Source: Pyxidicoccus sp. MSG2 | GTDB lineage: Bacteria > Myxococcota > Myxococcia > Myxococcales > Myxococcaceae | DNA: 64,000 nt | Direction of reading: 5' to 3' | Assembly (NCBI RefSeq): GCF_026626705.1 | Contig: NZ_JAPNKC010000001.1 | Location: forward strand, 11,370,001 to 11,434,000 | Part shown: in pieces, positions 26,623 to 35,766 of the stretch | Numbering within the stretch: position 1 is the stretch's first letter | How the letters are laid out: the number at the start of each line of letters is the position of its first letter | The notes under the pieces: generated by a model | Databases searched by the model: none | What the model was told of the DNA's origin: nothing | The model's input: only the letters and a program-made list of their open reading frames with translations | Program-made: the position numbers and the translations under genes

Positions 26623-27861
26623 ATGTCCTCTTCGTGCCGGAGCACCGCCGCGGCCCTGGCCCTCGCACTGTGTGCGTGCGGCGACGGTGAGCCGGTGATG
26701 CTGGAGGCGGTGGCCGCGGACTGCGCGGGCGGCCCGGCACAGCAGATGGACCGGCTGCCGTCGGGCAGCATGGTGCTCAACGCGTACTTCCTGCAGGAGG
26801 AGGCGGCGCGTGACGTGCGGCGCGGGCTGTCGGAGTCGCCGGTGCTGGAGGAGGTGCTGGCGAAGGCGGCGGCACTGGGCGTGCGGGCAGTGCGGACCAA
26901 CGGGCACAACGAGGCGGTGTCGAAGGTGGGAGACAGCGCCATGCAGGTGGCGCCGCTCCAGTACGACGAGGTGTCGCTCGAGGGGTTGGACCGGGTGCTC
27001 GCGCGGGCGCGGGTGCACGGCGTGCGACTGGTGCTGACGCTGGGCAACTACTGGGACGCGTATGGAGGGGCGCGGCAGTACGTGGAGTGGGCGGGACTGC
27101 CACAGCCCGTGGAAGGCGACCCGCGCTTCTTCACCGAGCCGTCCGTGGTGGCGCACTACAAGGCGCATGTGGTGCGGCTCTTGGACCGGGTGAACACGGT
27201 GGACGGCATCCGCTATGGCGACCACCCGGCGGTGCTCGCGTGGGAGTTGCTCAACGAGCCGCGCGGGAAGGGCTTGGACAAGGAGGGCGTGAAGCTGCGC
27301 GCCTGGATTGATGACGTGGCGCGCGAGGTGAAGGCGCACGCGCCCGGGCATCTGGTGGGCACGGGGGAGGAGGGGTTCGAGCCTTCACCGGAAGGCTACG
27401 ACGCGCCCTTCTGGGCGGCGGTGGGCTCGACGATGCTGCGGACGCCGGGCTCCAGCTTCGCTCGGAACACGGCGTCACCGTTCATCGACTTCGCGTCCGT
27501 GCACTTCTATCCGGAGGCCTGGGGCCTGGATGGCGCGGGCACGGCGGTGGCGGGGGCGAAGTGGATTTCGGAGCACGCGGCGATTGCGCGGAGCCTGGGC
27601 AAGCCGCTGTTCGTCGGGGAATTGGGACTGCGCAACGAGGGCGATCTGGACCTGTCGCAGCGCCGGGCGCTCTACCGGGGCTGGCTGGAGTGCATGCGCG
27701 AGGAGGGCGTGGGCGGCGGCTCGCTGTGGATGTTCGCCAATGACTCACGGCCCGACGCGTGGGACGCGCACACGTTCTACTTCCGCGACGGCACGGCGCC
27801 GGAGGACCCGGTGAATCGCTACGCGGACCTCATCATCGAGGCGGCCTCGGCGGCTCGGTGA
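26623..27861 (+). CDS. GH5-like endo-mannanase lipoprotein
   Basis: 412 residues. The leader ends in a lipobox (LALCACGDG). The body is a TIM-barrel of glycoside hydrolase family 5, mannan endo-1,4-beta-mannosidase type: RTNGHNEAV, LTLGNYWDAYGG, the general acid in WELLNEPRG (near residue 211) and the nucleophile in FVGELGLRN (near residue 331). It ends at the usual SLWMFAND-type motif. It likely cleaves beta-mannan or a related polysaccharide at the cell surface. It is monocistronic and divergent from the ABC gene. Confidence 0.88.
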   Translation: MSSSCRSTAAALALALCACGDGEPVMLEAVAADCAGGPAQQMDRLPSGSMVLNAYFLQEEAARDVRRGLSESPVLEEVLAKAAALGVRAVRTNGHNEAVSKVGDSAMQVAPLQYDEVSLEGLDRVLARARVHGVRLVLTLGNYWDAYGGARQYVEWAGLPQPVEGDPRFFTEPSVVAHYKAHVVRLLDRVNTVDGIRYGDHPAVLAWELLNEPRGKGLDKEGVKLRAWIDDVAREVKAHAPGHLVGTGEEGFEPSPEGYDAPFWAAVGSTMLRTPGSSFARNTASPFIDFASVHFYPEAWGLDGAGTAVAGAKWISEHAAIARSLGKPLFVGELGLRNEGDLDLSQRRALYRGWLECMREEGVGGGSLWMFANDSRPDAWDAHTFYFRDGTAPEDPVNRYADLIIEAASAAR

Positions 27862-27874
27862 TTCCCGAGGGCGC

Positions 27875-27968
27875 GCGTCCCCCCGGGACGCGGCTGCGTT
27901 CCAGCGGGCAGCGGACGGGATGCGCGGTGAGGGCGTGTGCCTCGGGAGGGCTCGGCACGCCAGTGGCA
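27875..27968 (+). promoter_or_regulatory. Sigma-54 promoter and paired activator dyads of the vgrG operon
   Basis: The -24/-12 element CGGCACG-N4-TGGCA lies at 27953-27968 (10 of 12 consensus positions, correct GG/GC spacing), 23 bp before the vgrG start. Upstream are a perfect dyad GCGTC-N7-GACGC (27875-27891) and, exactly 21 bp on, a degenerate copy GCGTT-N7-GCAGC (27896-27912). The same layout recurs at three other promoters in the window. The perfect dyad could also act as a weak terminator hairpin for the GH5 gene. Confidence 0.65.
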
Positions 27969-27991
27969 AGGGAGCGGGCCTGGGAGCGGAG

Positions 27992-29920
27992 ATGGCCTTC
28001 CAGGAACGACTCGCGCTGGACCTCTCGCTGAGCATCGGCGGACAGACCTTCACTGTTCCGGGCGGACAGGTGGAGTCGTGCTCTGTGCACCTGACGCTCC
28101 ATGGCTTCACCGCGTCCGTGACGTTCTGGACCGGGCTGGAGAAGGACGACGCGGCGCTCTTCACCGCCTTCTCCACGCCGGACCTCCTCAAGGTCCGGCT
28201 GGCCATCTCCGGGGGCTATCCGGTGCCGGCGTCACCGCCCGAGCCGCTCGTCGTGCAGGGGCTTGCGCGCACCCGGCGACTGGAGGCGCGGACGCATGGC
28301 ACGGTCGAGGGCACGGCCGTGCGCTTCCGCCGCTACACCGTGGACTTCGAGGATGCCGCACGGGTGGTCTGGCGCCAGCACCGCCCCACCGAGCTGCACA
28401 CCCAGATGTCATTGGCGGACCTGCTCACAGCCCACACTGCGGGCGCCGTCACGCTGGAGTGTGACTGGGACGTACTCGACGAGAAGCGGCCCCTGGTCTG
28501 CCTTGCGCTTGGCGAAGACGCTCCGGGCACCAGCTTCCACGACTTCGTCCTCTGGCTGGCGCACACCTACGGCGGGGCCTGGACGTATGACTCCGCGAGA
28601 GACGGCTACACCCTGTCCGGGCGGAAGCCCCGGGTGGGCACGGTGGCGCGGCTCGGCGCGGACCGGGTCGAGCGGTGCGAGGTGTTGTTCCCGCCCGTGC
28701 CCCGCCATGCGGCGCGGGTCCTCAATGGCTCGGCACTCCAGGGCGCTTCGCTGGACGTGGACTCCCAGCAGGCCGCCACCGGCATCCGCCACGACTTCCT
28801 GGTGCGCACGCCCATCGCCGCCGAGGCGGAGCAGCGACAGTCGCTGGAGGCTGTGCGGCTGCGCGTGCCCCAGCGTCAGGTCCGGCTCACCTTCCGTCAC
28901 TTCCCCACCGTCGCGGTGCATCCGGGCGCTGGGCTCCGGCTGGAGGGAACCGGCTGGAGCAAAGGTGCCGTGGGTACGGGCGAGGACCTGCGCGCGGTGG
29001 AGCTGTCGCTGGAGGCGCGGAGCCTGCACTCGGGGCCACACGACGGGCTGCAGGTGTCGCATGCGGGCTACACGGTGGAGCTGAGCGCGCGGCTGGAGCG
29101 GGCTTCCGACACCTCGGTGGAGCTTCCGCCCTTCCGTCGGCCTCGCTACCCGCTGCACGTCGAGGGCAAGGTGCACAGCCCGGCGGGCGGGGAGACGGAC
29201 CGCACCTGGCTGCTGTCCGAGGACACGAAGACGTCCGTGCTCGCGTGGCAGGTGACGGTGCCGCTGTGGAACAAGACGGTCCGTGTGCCGGCGGAGCCCG
29301 GGGCCTTTCCGGGCGAGTTCTACTTCCCGCCCTACAAGCATGAGCGGGTGCTGGTGGCCCTTCACTTCGACCGGGCCGAGCTGCACCGCCACCTCGACTG
29401 GGCCGAGGGGGCGCGCCTCCCGCAGGACGGGCAGGGCGATGGGATGCTGCTGGGCAAGAGCGCCACGAGCCAGACGTCGCTCATCCACGACTACCAGGAC
29501 GGCAAGCCCGTGTGGAACATGCACCGGGTCTCGGGCTCGGACACGGGGACCGTGCGCATGGCCGAGGGCGTGCTGTTGCTCCAGACGAAGGAAGACCCGG
29601 GAGCGGGTTCGACCGAGTCCACCTACGACGTGTCACCGCAGGTGGAATCGGCGCGGGCGGACCTGTCGGCCGGCGTCACGGGGGCGATGGGGGAGATGAC
29701 GGCCACGTACCGGGTGGCCTCTGGCGGTGCGCAGGCGAAGCTGGACGGGGCAACGACGGAGACCACGGCCGCGCTCGAAGCGGCGCAGGCGGCCGTGAGC
29801 GCGAAGGTCTCCGAGGCACGTGCCGAGCTCAATGGGGCGCTGGCTGGTTTGTCGGGGCGCACGGCCCCGCTCTCGGGCGCTGCGGCGGAAGTTCGCGCTG
29901 CACTGGAGCGGCTGAAGTGA
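27992..29920 (+). CDS. VgrG-like T6SS spike protein with helical C-terminal tail
   Basis: 642 residues. It is homologous along its length to the VgrG-like gene at 39026-40675 (shared FRRY-x-V-x-F-x-DAAR, PLW, FYFP-x-YK-x-RVLVAL and LDW-x-x-GAR motifs). It has the gp27-like body and a gp5-like OB segment (PGEFYFPPYKHERVLVALHF). Unlike canonical VgrG it lacks a beta-helix needle; the last 85 residues are an Ala-rich amphipathic helix. The start ATG 27992 is used because the promoter lies just upstream, within any longer frame, and GGGAG precedes it. It is first in an operon with the long helical protein. Confidence 0.82.
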   Translation: MAFQERLALDLSLSIGGQTFTVPGGQVESCSVHLTLHGFTASVTFWTGLEKDDAALFTAFSTPDLLKVRLAISGGYPVPASPPEPLVVQGLARTRRLEARTHGTVEGTAVRFRRYTVDFEDAARVVWRQHRPTELHTQMSLADLLTAHTAGAVTLECDWDVLDEKRPLVCLALGEDAPGTSFHDFVLWLAHTYGGAWTYDSARDGYTLSGRKPRVGTVARLGADRVERCEVLFPPVPRHAARVLNGSALQGASLDVDSQQAATGIRHDFLVRTPIAAEAEQRQSLEAVRLRVPQRQVRLTFRHFPTVAVHPGAGLRLEGTGWSKGAVGTGEDLRAVELSLEARSLHSGPHDGLQVSHAGYTVELSARLERASDTSVELPPFRRPRYPLHVEGKVHSPAGGETDRTWLLSEDTKTSVLAWQVTVPLWNKTVRVPAEPGAFPGEFYFPPYKHERVLVALHFDRAELHRHLDWAEGARLPQDGQGDGMLLGKSATSQTSLIHDYQDGKPVWNMHRVSGSDTGTVRMAEGVLLLQTKEDPGAGSTESTYDVSPQVESARADLSAGVTGAMGEMTATYRVASGGAQAKLDGATTETTAALEAAQAAVSAKVSEARAELNGALAGLSGRTAPLSGAAAEVRAALERLK

Positions 29921-29937
29921 GACGGGCGCGGCATGAC

Positions 29938-30045
29938 ATGGCAGCGCGGGAGCCGCGTGGCATGGATGTGCTGACGGCGCGGATGACGACGTGGGAGCGG
30001 CGTCGCAAGGCGGTGCGGAAGTCGGCAGGGGAGGGCACGTCATGA
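29938..30045 (+). CDS. Possible small basic protein between vgrG and the helical protein gene
   Basis: 35 codons (MAAREPRGMDVLTARMTTWE, then a basic tail) starting 17 bp after the vgrG stop. The stop TGA overlaps the next ATG (ATGA), so it could be a coupling leader. There is no recognisable domain and no strong Shine-Dalgarno sequence; it may not be a real gene. Confidence 0.35.
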   Translation: MAAREPRGMDVLTARMTTWERRRKAVRKSAGEGTS

Positions 30046-31388
30046 AGGCACTGCTCGGCACGGTGACGGAGCTGAAGGGTGAGCTGGAGTCCACCGGGGC
30101 AGGTTTCTCCTCGCGTCTTGGCGCTGCTCGCGAAGACGTCGAGGCTCGGGCTGGTGGTGTCGGGGCGCTTATCGCAACCTTGCGTCCCGAGATGGAGCCA
30201 GCACTCACCGCACTTTCCGCGCGCATCGAGGCGCTCGATGCGAAGCTTGCGGCGCGTGAGGACACGCCGGAAGTTGGCAGGCTCCGTGCGGGACTCCCTC
30301 CGTTGCGCGCCCAGGTGGAAGGCACGGCGAGCGCCGTGTCCGGGACGCTCGCCGCGCTGGAGCAGGGCGTGGGGGCGACGCTCACGAGCGCGACCGAGGG
30401 AGCCTCTGGCGCGCTGGATACGCTGGACACGCTCCTCTCCGGCCAGGTGGCCACGCTTCGCGGGCAGGTGGAGGCGGTGGAGGCGGCACTCCTTCCGGCC
30501 ATCGAACAGGTGGAGGCCCTCATCACTGGAGCCCAGGAGGCCATGGATGCGCTGGTGAAGGCGGCCCTGGCCGCGGTCGCCGCCATTCGCGAGCCGCTCC
30601 AGCAGGCGGTGGACAGCGCGCTGTCCACGCTCGACTCCCTCGCCGGGCAATTGGCCGCCGTGAAGGAGCAGGTGATGGCCCTCTTCGCGCCACTGCCCGC
30701 CGTGCTCGAACAACTCCAGACGCTGTATCAGACGCTGACCGGCTCACTGGATGCGCTGCTCGTCCGGATCAACTCCCTGCTGGATGCGATTCCCGTCTCC
30801 AACCTCCCAAAGCCACTGGTGGACCCCGCGATTCAGGCGATTGGACAGGTGGTGACCCAGGTCACCCAGCAGCTCGGCACCTTCTCCAGCCAGGCTGCGC
30901 AGCAGCTCCAGTCCCTGCAGCAGCAGCTCCTCTCGCGCGTGGACTCCGTCCAGTCCCAGGCCGTGCAGCAGGTGGAGACACTCCAGCAGCAGCTCGTGCA
31001 GCAGGTGGACACGCTGAAGCAGTCCATCCTCCAGGCCGTTGAGCCGGCGGGCGCGCAGTTGGACCAGGCGGTGGCCGCGGCCGTCACGCAGCTCGGCACC
31101 GCGCGGGACCAGGCCGTGCAGCAGGTCCTCTCCGTGAAGGAGCCGCTGACCGCGCGGGTGGACGCGTTGAAGACCCAGGTGAAGGCCGGTCTGCCGGAGC
31201 TGGGTCAGCAGGTGGATGCCGGCACCGAGGCCGCGAAGGCGCAGGTGGATGCGGCCGTCACGGCCGCCGAGGCGCAGGTGGCCTCCGCGCGCACGCAGCT
31301 GAAGGCCGGGGTCGACGCGACGGACACCTCCGTGGGGGCCTCGCTCGACGCACTGGAGCTCCAGGCGGGAGCGCTCGCCACGGCGTGA
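30042..31388 (+). CDS. Long helical/coiled-coil protein encoded with VgrG
   Basis: 448 residues, almost wholly predicted amphipathic helix, rich in Ala, Gln, Val and Leu with no Cys. An internal stretch has regular LQQQL / VQQVETLQQQL heptads (about 285-330), and a Pro break (PVSNLPKPLVDPA) near 260 divides two helical halves. It resembles the helical tail of the VgrG gene in front, so the two may bundle together. No enzymatic domain or signal peptide is seen. It could be a spike-bound adaptor, chaperone or elongated T6SS cargo; none of these is proven. It is convergent with tssJ (9 bp). Confidence 0.82.
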   Translation: MKALLGTVTELKGELESTGAGFSSRLGAAREDVEARAGGVGALIATLRPEMEPALTALSARIEALDAKLAAREDTPEVGRLRAGLPPLRAQVEGTASAVSGTLAALEQGVGATLTSATEGASGALDTLDTLLSGQVATLRGQVEAVEAALLPAIEQVEALITGAQEAMDALVKAALAAVAAIREPLQQAVDSALSTLDSLAGQLAAVKEQVMALFAPLPAVLEQLQTLYQTLTGSLDALLVRINSLLDAIPVSNLPKPLVDPAIQAIGQVVTQVTQQLGTFSSQAAQQLQSLQQQLLSRVDSVQSQAVQQVETLQQQLVQQVDTLKQSILQAVEPAGAQLDQAVAAAVTQLGTARDQAVQQVLSVKEPLTARVDALKTQVKAGLPELGQQVDAGTEAAKAQVDAAVTAAEAQVASARTQLKAGVDATDTSVGASLDALELQAGALATA

Positions 31389-31397
31389 GCGCGCGGC

Positions 31398-31931
31398 TCA
31401 GGGCGCCTTGGCCTCCACCTTCGCTTCGACCTTGGGCGCCTCGACTTTCGGAGCCTCCACCTTGGGCGCCTCGGCCTTCGGAGCCTCCGCCTTCTTCGCC
31501 ACACCTCCCTTTCTGGTGGGGCGCCGCGCGACATCCGTACGGATGCGGCTCTCCTCCAGCTCGATGTCCACCTTGCCCGGGAAGGGCGCATCCAGCAGCA
31601 CCTGCCAGGCGCCGTCCGGCGTGGTGAACAGGAAGGACACCGCCAGCGACGCGTCCTCGGGAACCTTCACGCGCGTCTCCGTCCGCGTCCCCGGGTACAC
31701 CACCAGCGTCTCCACCATCGACTCGTCCGGGTGCACCACCTGCTTCGCCACGTCGGCGTAGGACTCCGTCAGGTACTGCTTCGCGTCCACCGCGCGCACC
31801 ACCATCTGCAGCGGACGCCCCTGGTTCGCTCCCGGCGGAGCATTCACGCGCACCGACAGGTGACCCGGCCCGCAGCCCACCGCGCCCAACACCAGCGCCA
31901 GTCCCACCGCCCTCAAGCCGCCCGCGTTCAT
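31398..31931 (-). CDS. tssJ: T6SS outer-membrane lipoprotein TssJ with repetitive tail
   Basis: 177 residues. The leader MNAGGLRAVGLALVLG ends in lipobox AVGC. The body follows the TssJ/SciN beta-sandwich pattern (LSVRVNAPPGANQGRPLQM, VVRAVDAKQYL, ETLVVYPGTRTE, DIELEESRI). TssJ anchors the TssJLM membrane complex to the outer membrane. An unusual C-terminal tail of about 35 residues repeats KAEAP / KVEAP units. The ATG overlaps the tssM stop (ATGA). Last gene of the main operon. Confidence 0.85.
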   Translation of the reverse strand: MNAGGLRAVGLALVLGAVGCGPGHLSVRVNAPPGANQGRPLQMVVRAVDAKQYLTESYADVAKQVVHPDESMVETLVVYPGTRTETRVKVPEDASLAVSFLFTTPDGAWQVLLDAPFPGKVDIELEESRIRTDVARRPTRKGGVAKKAEAPKAEAPKVEAPKVEAPKVEAKVEAKAP

Positions 31932-34900
31932 CGCACCACCTCCCGGAAGACGGTCCACGGCCCGCCCCGCATCCCGAAGCGCAGACTCAGCTCCGTCGCC
32001 ACCGTGGCTTCCGGCCCGGGCAGGGGCCACGCCGCGTTCTGCTCCGCGTCGAACGACGCCTCATCCAGCAGTCGGAAGCAGTTCCACGACGAGCGCGACA
32101 GCTCCGTGGACCGGTAGCGCCGGGTCTCGCTCCCCGGCGTGCGCAGCTCCGCCCCCACCGAGGCCGTCTTCGGTTCCCACCAGCTCAGCGGGAACTCCTG
32201 CCAGGCCGGCGTCTGGTTGAACCCGAAGGCCGCGGCGGCGCCGCACTTCAGGAACGACATGGTGACGAACCCACTCGCGCCGGTCGCCGGCAGCGGCAGC
32301 GGGCGCACCTGCAGCGGCAGCGGCTTCGGCTTGCCCTCGTCGTCCCACAGCGCCCGGGACAGCCGGGACAGCCGGGACAGCATCAGCAACATGCGCGGCG
32401 GCACCGAGAGCTGCTGGCGCAGCGGCCGGCGCAGCATCCACTCCGTGCCCTTCTCCTCCACCACTGGTGTCAGCACCTGCGCGACGAACTGCCAGAAGGC
32501 CCCGTCCCCACGGCGCAGCACGTCCAGCTCTTCGGGGTCCAGTTCCTGGCTCGACTCGACGTTGAACGGGTAGCGCCGCAGCAGCGGCTCCAGTGTGCGC
32601 TGGCGCTGCTCGTCCCACTGCTCCGCGAGCACCCGCTCCAGCTCCGCCCGCCCCAGCTCGCGCGTCAGCACGAAGGGCTCGCGGAAGGGACGCCGCAGCT
32701 CGCCCAGCAGGCCTTGCTTGTCCAGCCACGCGTCCACCCGCGCCAGGTACGAGCCCTCGTCCTCCAGCATCATCGACAGCGCCACCCGTCCCAGCGGCGA
32801 TATCAGGTCCACCAACTGCGTACCTCCACCCTCCGGCACCGCAGCCCCCGGGCCCGCCTTCGCCGCGGTGGGCGGCGAGGCTGCCGAGCCCCCCAGCTCC
32901 GCCTGGAGCTGGGACACCAGCAAGAGGTACGGCACGAGCTGCGCCGTCTGCCCGTCCTTGTCCGGCGTCATGAGCTGGACGATGGGGGAGAACATCGCCA
33001 GCTCCTGGCGCAGCGGTGCGTAGTAGGGGCTCTGCAGCGGGCCGATACCGGCTCCATCCGCCACCTCGCGCAGCATCGTCGTCAGCTCGGATGCGGGCTG
33101 GGAGAGCGCCGAGAGCTGCGAGGCCAGTGTCAGCGCTCCCGCCGTGAAGCGCTGCTCGCGGTAGCGCACCAGCAGGTCCTGCCGGTACTGCCGCGCGAAG
33201 TTGCCCACCTTGCGCAGTACGTAGGCCTGGCGCTGGGCCGCCTCCGCCTGGCTCAGCTTCGTGTCCGCCATGCGCAGGGTGAACTCGTCCACCAGCGGCT
33301 TGAGGTCCGTGTCGAACCCCAGGCGCCCCGTGGGCCGCGGCAGGGCCAGGCTGTCCCCCGTCCGCCCGGGTTGCGCGTCTGCCTCCGCCAGCCCCAGGCC
33401 AATATCGGACGCGGAGGACACGGCGCCCGCGGGAAGCCCCTTGGACGCGCGGCGCGGGAAGGGCCACCGCCCCGCCTCGCGCTGACGGATGAGCTTCTCC
33501 AGCAGCATCCGCGACACCTCGCGCGGGCGGAACTCGAAGGCCTGCTGGGGCATCCGCACCTCGATGCGGGCGTCGCCCTCGCCCGGAAGGAAGAGGCCGT
33601 CGGTGCGCGTGAGCAACTGCGCCGTGGTCATGGTCTCCACCGCCTCCAGCCCGGTGCCGATGTCCTCCTCCAGGCGCAGCACCTCCATCAGGTCCGCGCG
33701 GTGCTTGTGGAGCCAGTCCAGCGCCTGCGGGATGCTCCCCACATTTTTCAGCGTGCCCTGGTTCTCCGGCGCGCGAGAGGTGTCGATGAGCGCCAGCAAC
33801 TCGCGCGTGGACGTGTACACGGCGCTGCGCGTGAGCACGGCGTGCAGCCGCCTGCGCTCCACCTCCAGCGCGTCCCATTGCTCCAGGTCCACCTCCCGGG
33901 CGGACAGCACCGTCTGGAGCCGCCGGAGGTGGGCCGTCCACGGGTTCAGGTAGCTGTCCACCTCCAGCCACGCGTAGGGCCACCGCAGCCACGCGGTGTC
34001 CGGCTGCTGCTCGGCCGCCACCAGCCAGGGCACATCGCTGCTGATGATGTAGTCACCCACGGCTTCCTCTCGCAGCCCCGTGGCCTGAACCCACGCACCG
34101 GCCTCCGAGGCGTGTCCCTCCGACAGGCGCACGCCGAGCGCGTCGGTGGCCCATCCCCAGCGCCGGTGATGCTTTGCGTTCAGCGACGACAGGATGTGGT
34201 TGCCCAGGTCGTCGTTGCGCGAAGCGCGGACCACCGCCAGCAGGTGCAGCATCTGCTCCGGCTGGCACAGCTTTTCGCGCTCGCAGTCGTCGGGGACGAG
34301 GCGCTCCGGCGACAGGGTGGACTCCGCCGGTGCGCAGCCGGGGATGAGGGCTCCGCAGCGCGAGCACTCCTGCTGGCAGCGCTCCAGCAAGGGCTTGAGG
34401 TGCGCCAGGCGGATGCCGCGGGCCATGCGTCCGCGCAGCCCCGTCATCTCCGGGGTGAAGCTGTCCTCGAGCGGCGGCCAGTAGCTCTTGGTGGACCAGA
34501 GCGTCGCCATGGCGTTCATGGTCGCCCGCGCCTTGCCCTCCACGACTTCGCCGGAAGGGGTGAGGTGCTGCTCCTCCAGGTGCGTCACCGTCGCGTCGAA
34601 GTCCGCCATCGCAGCCTCCGCCGAGTCCAGTCGCAGGCGGAAGACGCCGTACGCCGCGAGCACCGGCAAGCACCCGAGCGCCAGCAGCGCGGCGCAGCGT
34701 CGCAGGTGCACCCCGAGGTAGCGCGCCCGCAGCTCCGGTGCCTTCTGCTCTTGACGGAAGGTGAGCGCTCCGGCCGAGCGCGCCTCCGGCTCGGGCGAGG
34801 ACAGGTACACGTGGGTGAGCTTCGGCGGGAATGAAAGGGCGCCGCCCTCGGACAGTCCGGTGACGAAGCGCGCGAGCGCCGCGAAGGACTCGCCGCCCCG

Positions 34901-35764
34901 GGCGTAGAACTCCTCCAGCCGGCCGAAGGACTCCACGGACAGAGACACCAGCCCGAGCGCGAAGTACTGCTCCATGGGCTGCAGGCCCGAGGCCAGCCTC
35001 GCCTCCTCGCCCGGCGGGGGCACGTCCCATTGCAGTGGGGCTCCGTGGGTGCGCAGCAGCCGGGCGAAGTCCGCGAAGCCCTCCATCGCATCCATGTGCG
35101 TCAGGCACAGCCGCGTCTCCACGGACGCCTTGCACACCTCGGTGAGGAGGTTGAGCTTGCCGCGCACCAACTGGGTGATGCGCCGCACCTCGTCCGGGGG
35201 CGACTCCGCCAGCCAGCGTGCATCCAGCGCGATGACGACCAGCGCCCGCTGCCGGCGGAAGGTCGCCTTCCACAGCTTCCGCAGCGCGCTGCGCGCCTCC
35301 CGCGAGTCGTCCTCCAGCAACGAGGACGACAACTCCTGCACCACCCGGTCCGCTCCGAGGAAGCACTGGAGCAGCGGGTCCGAGGTGTGGCTGGGCATGA
35401 ACTGGCGCTCCTGCCTCCGCCAGTCCACCTCCAGGTCGATGAGCCGCGACTTGCCGCTGCCGGCGGGCCCGAGCACCACCACCGTGGGAAAGTCCCGCAC
35501 GGCCACGCGGTAGCGCCAGGGCAGGGCCCCCAGGAAGCGCTGGCGGATGCGCAACAGCCTCCGGGACTCCAGCGTCCTGCGCGGCTCCCGGGCGGGCGCC
35601 TCGCGGCGCCGCTTGCGCCACCACCACACGATGGCCACCACCAGCGCCACGGCGAGGAGCACCGCCAGCCCCACCAGCACCCAGGTCAGGTACGGCCGCG
35701 CGGCCTCAGCGGTCTCCACCGCCGCGCCCGTGGCCGCCGTCACCTTGTCTCCGGCCCCCGCCAT
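31928..35764 (-). CDS. tssM: T6SS inner-membrane protein TssM (IcmF family)
   Basis: 1278 residues, near the usual TssM length. A membrane helix is at about 26-48, then the cytoplasmic GTPase-like domain with Walker A GPAGSGKS near residue 100, and a second membrane helix near 355-375 (LLALGCLPVLAAYGVF). The large periplasmic part ends in a beta-rich C-terminal domain that binds TssJ in other systems. The Walker motif is intact. It is followed directly by tssJ with a 4-bp overlap and preceded by a small gene with a 2-bp gap. Confidence 0.93.
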   Translation of the reverse strand: MAGAGDKVTAATGAAVETAEAARPYLTWVLVGLAVLLAVALVVAIVWWWRKRRREAPAREPRRTLESRRLLRIRQRFLGALPWRYRVAVRDFPTVVVLGPAGSGKSRLIDLEVDWRRQERQFMPSHTSDPLLQCFLGADRVVQELSSSLLEDDSREARSALRKLWKATFRRQRALVVIALDARWLAESPPDEVRRITQLVRGKLNLLTEVCKASVETRLCLTHMDAMEGFADFARLLRTHGAPLQWDVPPPGEEARLASGLQPMEQYFALGLVSLSVESFGRLEEFYARGGESFAALARFVTGLSEGGALSFPPKLTHVYLSSPEPEARSAGALTFRQEQKAPELRARYLGVHLRRCAALLALGCLPVLAAYGVFRLRLDSAEAAMADFDATVTHLEEQHLTPSGEVVEGKARATMNAMATLWSTKSYWPPLEDSFTPEMTGLRGRMARGIRLAHLKPLLERCQQECSRCGALIPGCAPAESTLSPERLVPDDCEREKLCQPEQMLHLLAVVRASRNDDLGNHILSSLNAKHHRRWGWATDALGVRLSEGHASEAGAWVQATGLREEAVGDYIISSDVPWLVAAEQQPDTAWLRWPYAWLEVDSYLNPWTAHLRRLQTVLSAREVDLEQWDALEVERRRLHAVLTRSAVYTSTRELLALIDTSRAPENQGTLKNVGSIPQALDWLHKHRADLMEVLRLEEDIGTGLEAVETMTTAQLLTRTDGLFLPGEGDARIEVRMPQQAFEFRPREVSRMLLEKLIRQREAGRWPFPRRASKGLPAGAVSSASDIGLGLAEADAQPGRTGDSLALPRPTGRLGFDTDLKPLVDEFTLRMADTKLSQAEAAQRQAYVLRKVGNFARQYRQDLLVRYREQRFTAGALTLASQLSALSQPASELTTMLREVADGAGIGPLQSPYYAPLRQELAMFSPIVQLMTPDKDGQTAQLVPYLLLVSQLQAELGGSAASPPTAAKAGPGAAVPEGGGTQLVDLISPLGRVALSMMLEDEGSYLARVDAWLDKQGLLGELRRPFREPFVLTRELGRAELERVLAEQWDEQRQRTLEPLLRRYPFNVESSQELDPEELDVLRRGDGAFWQFVAQVLTPVVEEKGTEWMLRRPLRQQLSVPPRMLLMLSRLSRLSRALWDDEGKPKPLPLQVRPLPLPATGASGFVTMSFLKCGAAAAFGFNQTPAWQEFPLSWWEPKTASVGAELRTPGSETRRYRSTELSRSSWNCFRLLDEASFDAEQNAAWPLPGPEATVATELSLRFGMRGGPWTVFREVVR

Positions 35765-35766
35765 GC

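Noticed and set aside
27874..27892. Simple rho-independent terminator of the GH5 gene
   Set aside because: The stem coincides with a dyad that recurs at three other promoters with fixed spacing, so a regulatory role is the better primary reading; termination may be secondary.
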